Origin: Anagrus nilaparvatae | Taxonomy: Eukaryota; Arthropoda; Insecta; Hymenoptera; Mymaridae | Assembly (NCBI GenBank): GCA_022575985.1 | Contig: JAKSXM010000014.1 | Coordinates: forward strand, 6,634,001 to 6,698,000 | Reading direction: 5' to 3' | Length of the DNA stretch: 64,000 bases | Shown: in pieces, positions 61,020 to 64,000 of the stretch | Position numbering within the stretch: the first letter of the stretch is position 1 | How the letters are laid out: each line of letters opens with the position of its first letter | Notes under the pieces: generated by a model | The model's database searches: none | What the model was told of the DNA's origin: nothing | What the model saw: only the letters and a program-made list of their open reading frames with translations | Made by a program: the position numbers and the translations under genes

Positions 61020-62681
61020 TGACGGTATATCACAACATTCACAACGAGGTACAAATTGAAGGAAGACGACGAAATTTATTATCCTTGCCCATGAGGTGGT
61101 CTGGTCAGTTTAACAAATCTTATTTACTTGCTGAAGAAGAGAAAGCTACTTGCTCTACGTATTCATTAGTAGTAAAAGTTATTTAGACTTTATTGCAAAT
61201 TGTGAAGAAATTTTTAAGAAATCTGCAGAACAAACTTCTTAAAAAATTGTAAGTTTGTAAAAATTTTACTGAATTTAATGTTTGGATCAATTTTAATTAC
61301 AAGATTGTTTTTTAAAGGATAAGATTTTATTATTTGTATTTTTAGTAATTGATAAATATTTTTTCAGCTGCAAAAAGATTTAAATATATTATCTACGATA
61401 CAGCCAGTCGTAGTAGAGAACAAGGAAATTCTATTAAACTCTCAGATGATCAAGGTCTTTTTAACAAAACTGAAATCTAACCTCCAGATCTGATACCACC
61501 ACCTAATTTTCCAGTATTAGAACATAAACCAATGCCAACAGTTATATCCAATGAGTTAAGATATATGCCGCAACTTAATAAAGATTATATCAAGGTTCAT
61601 CTGTAAGAAACAATATGAAAAAAGATTTGATTGTTGTATGATGCCAGGTGAATTAAAACTTTTAAATAAAAAGCGAAAGATTGCAAGTAACAAATCATCC
61701 CAAAATAAAAAACTAAAAGAAGTGGATATTGATTCAAAACTGAAAGATCTTGAAAATAAAGAAAACGTTCAAGATTCAGAAAAAGATGTTGATAAAAAAA
61801 TGGATAACGAAAAAGAAGAAATAGACGATGAAATGGATGAAGGAACAGATTATGTGAACAATAATTCTTCCAACAATTTTATTAATCATTCCATTATATT
61901 TAAGACACAAAGTTTTTGCTAACAGAATCTGACGACGTGGAATTTAAATAATAAAACGTGGAATTTCACCAATATTTTGTTCTGTATATAAAAATCATTT
62001 TTTTTTTAATACAAATTAACTATTAATTTTATTTAAAACTTATTTTTATTGTAGGTACATAGTTTACAAATGAATGAGAGTTTTAGCGCATATCAACTGC
62101 ATAAAATACCTGAAAAAACTTCTTTCAGAAAACATGAAAGACTTGTTAAAAGTATGACGTTACCTGATGATAAATTGGAGTATTGGGGATTTTATCTGTT
62201 GAAAGGTTTAACTGTTGTTTCAGTGTATTCAAGGTATGTATTTTAATTCTGATTTTCATGCTCTAAAAATTAAAAATTTTATTTCTTTAGGTATGATGGA
62301 GCAAGTATCCTAGCCATAAAAGGTGATCGTAATTAAAATTTTTGTGGTATCTATAAACATGCTGAAAAAAATGTAGATGAAGTTAAAGTGAGGTCAAAAA
62401 GAAATCAACAGACAATTAAACCTGAATTATTAGATAGAGAAGTTAAACATGGGGGGAATGCTGTACAAAATTATTCTAGTGAAGAGTCAGAAATTTCAAG
62501 TTTTAAAAATAGTTTATTACATTGTTTTCAAGGTAATGTCCTTGTGAAAACTGAATTTAATTTTTCAACTAAATGTATTAATTTGAGTTATCTATTAAAC
62601 GGAAAGGAACATTTACAAGCGAAACATGAAGTTGCCGAAGATGGATACTACATATTATATATTCTTACTTTGGCGAAATGA
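61020..62681 (+). pseudogene. Broken multi-exon gene, possibly APD1-4-like
   Basis: Successive blocks on the plus strand look like one gene. 61019-61186 has MRWSGQFNKSYLLAEEEKA, then 61370-61605 has FKYIIYDTASRSREQGNS, an internal TAA, then IPPPNFPVLEHKP. 61638-61922 is Lys/Glu-rich and charged (KEEIDDEMDEGTD). 62070-62235 ends LEYWGFYLLKGLTVVSVYSR at a donor (ag|gtatgt). From 62291 there is YDGASILAIKGDRN, a TAA near 62334, then an open frame to 62681. The WGFYLL..YSR..GAS..AI.G sequence recalls a domain of APD1-4-type membrane RING proteins, but I see no RING or clear membrane helix. Several stops suggest a pseudogene. Confidence 0.4.
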
Positions 62682-64000
62682 AAGTATGAGATCGGAAGAG
62701 TTAGTTCCAACAGAAAAAGATAAAATAGAAGACATCAATAAGATGAAGTATCAATAGGCTTGTACGATCACTGCAACTGCAAATTTACTATGAGAATATA
62801 ATTTTATTTCTTATTACGTTCATTAAACAGGAATGTATCAGTAAATAAATTTTTCTTTGAGTTGACTATTGTATATATGTGTTAGTATCATTCAATTTTG
62901 TAATACGTGTTGAATTTTAATACATCAACTTGAATAATTTGGATGCTGCATTATAAATGCATAATAAGTTGGAATTTTAAAGCAGTTATTTTGGAACAGT
63001 GATTTTGATGGTAAAATAAATTCAGTTAACTATCTCAAATAAAGTAAATTTGGACTGGAATGTGGTGAATCTTTGTGAAATAGAATATTAGATTGGAGGA
63101 GTTCATAGTAAAGCGTCAAATATATTTTGGAGCCTGTCTTTGTAACAGTAATCCTCGAGTTGAGCCACTGTTTTTATATTAAATTTCATTTAATTAGGCA
63201 ATCAAGCAGAATATTAATATGTTTTAAATAATTATGAACAAAGATAAAGAAAAAGATAGAGGACTTACGCTTATATTCATGTTCCAAAGATGTGGAGCTG
63301 AAGTTAAAGGAACATTATTATATTGAATTAAAGTTTCTGCTTATAAATAAACAACCTAGTCAGACAATATCATTGTTTATAACATAATACTTAAAAATTT
63401 CAGAGGTATTTATTTTCTTAATTAAAAAATGGCATTAAAAAAAACAAAATCTGGTAATAGGAACAGATGCTTTTAAAATTTTATTTTTTATCAATTATAT
63501 ATAAATTTAAGTAAGATATTTTATTTAATGCATATAATGATTGCATAATTATTTCTAGTCATATTTTTGTGCCAAAACAGTATCGTACATTAGAAACAAA
63601 GTTTTTTAATTATTTTAAGCTGCTTATGAAGAAATAAAAGTTAATAATAAGTAGAGAATTTAAAACATATATATTATTATTTAAAAATAAAATTTCATAT
63701 TCAATTTTAAAAATAGTTTGCTTTAAAAGAATTAATACATGCATGCTACTTTCTTTTTTATGTTATTCTTTTTTCAAAAACTTATTTTGTACATAATTAT
63801 CTATATGTAATAAACAAATGATTTCATGATCATTAATAAAATAAAAATAAGTAAAAAAAATATAATATTTGATAATCTTTTTCAAGCATGCATTTTTCTA
63901 GAATAAAAAAATCAAAAAAAAATTTTTGGTACAGTGTAAGTGATAAAAAACTGGTAATTTCAATAAAAATAAAAAACTGATATATAAAAACGAGTATAAA
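62682..64000. other. AT-rich 3' flank, no gene seen
   Basis: Some open codons continue after the last stop to about 62760 in other frames (acagaaaaagataaaatagaag). Beyond that there is only A/T-rich sequence with no repeat or gene recognised. Confidence 0.5.

Overview
The window is eukaryotic nuclear DNA, very AT-rich, with spliceosomal introns (GT..AG), arthropod-style mobile elements (R1-like and jockey/CR1-like retroelements, PIF/Harbinger, Mutator-like, Polinton-like PolB) and much satellite and foldback DNA. The best guess is an insect, perhaps a parasitoid wasp or hemipteran, but no host gene pins the species. I see no rRNA, no convincing functional tRNA, no CRISPR and no bacterial operon. 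Most of the window is a transposon graveyard.

Layout. 1-2.6 kb: AT-rich DNA and two dyad-containing satellites. 2.6-4.8 kb: an intact three-exon DDE integrase gene of the KRBA2-like/GIN type, between perfect 41-bp inverted repeats. 4.8-6.7 kb: a GC-rich palindrome, a Cys-rich transposase N-terminus relic and two tandem arrays. 6.9-17.3 kb: a decayed Polinton-like region. It has protein-primed DNA polymerase B broken by five in-frame stops and a frameshift, two paralogous CARD-like genes (one ending in an IAP-type RING), an F-box-like relic and a possible N-myristoylated small protein. Inverted repeats of about 280-310 bp sit at 7.56-7.83 and 16.97-17.27 kb, and a MITE has inserted. 19.9-20.7 kb: a non-autonomous TIR element. 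21.6-27.7 kb: a PIF/Harbinger element with divergent transposase and Myb/SANT genes, the latter split by a 5'-truncated R1-like retroelement with a 15-bp target duplication.

30.9-35.3 kb: three foldback or inverted-repeat elements, including a 2.1-kb near-complete palindrome. 35.5-40.1 kb: tandem satellites interrupted by two truncated non-LTR retroelements, one enclosed in about 160-bp inverted repeats. 41.8-43.1 kb: an intron-containing YME1/FtsH-like pseudogene. 44-48.2 kb: relatives of the 2.1-kb palindrome family and hairpins. 48.3-52.1 kb: a near-intact Mutator-like transposase followed by a YqaJ-type nuclease and a Ulp1-type protease. 54.7-55.7 kb: another palindrome. 57-58.3 kb: a two-exon Gln/Pro-rich gene whose 3' end was altered by an approximately 940-bp insertion with perfect 382-bp direct repeats. 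59.6-60.3 kb: a triplicated inverted or direct repeat. 61-62.7 kb: a broken gene with weak resemblance to APD1-4-type proteins.

The genes do not form one pathway. The functional pairings visible are within elements: Harbinger transposase with its Myb-like partner, MULE transposase with nuclease and protease, and PolB beside apoptosis- or ubiquitin-like accessory genes.
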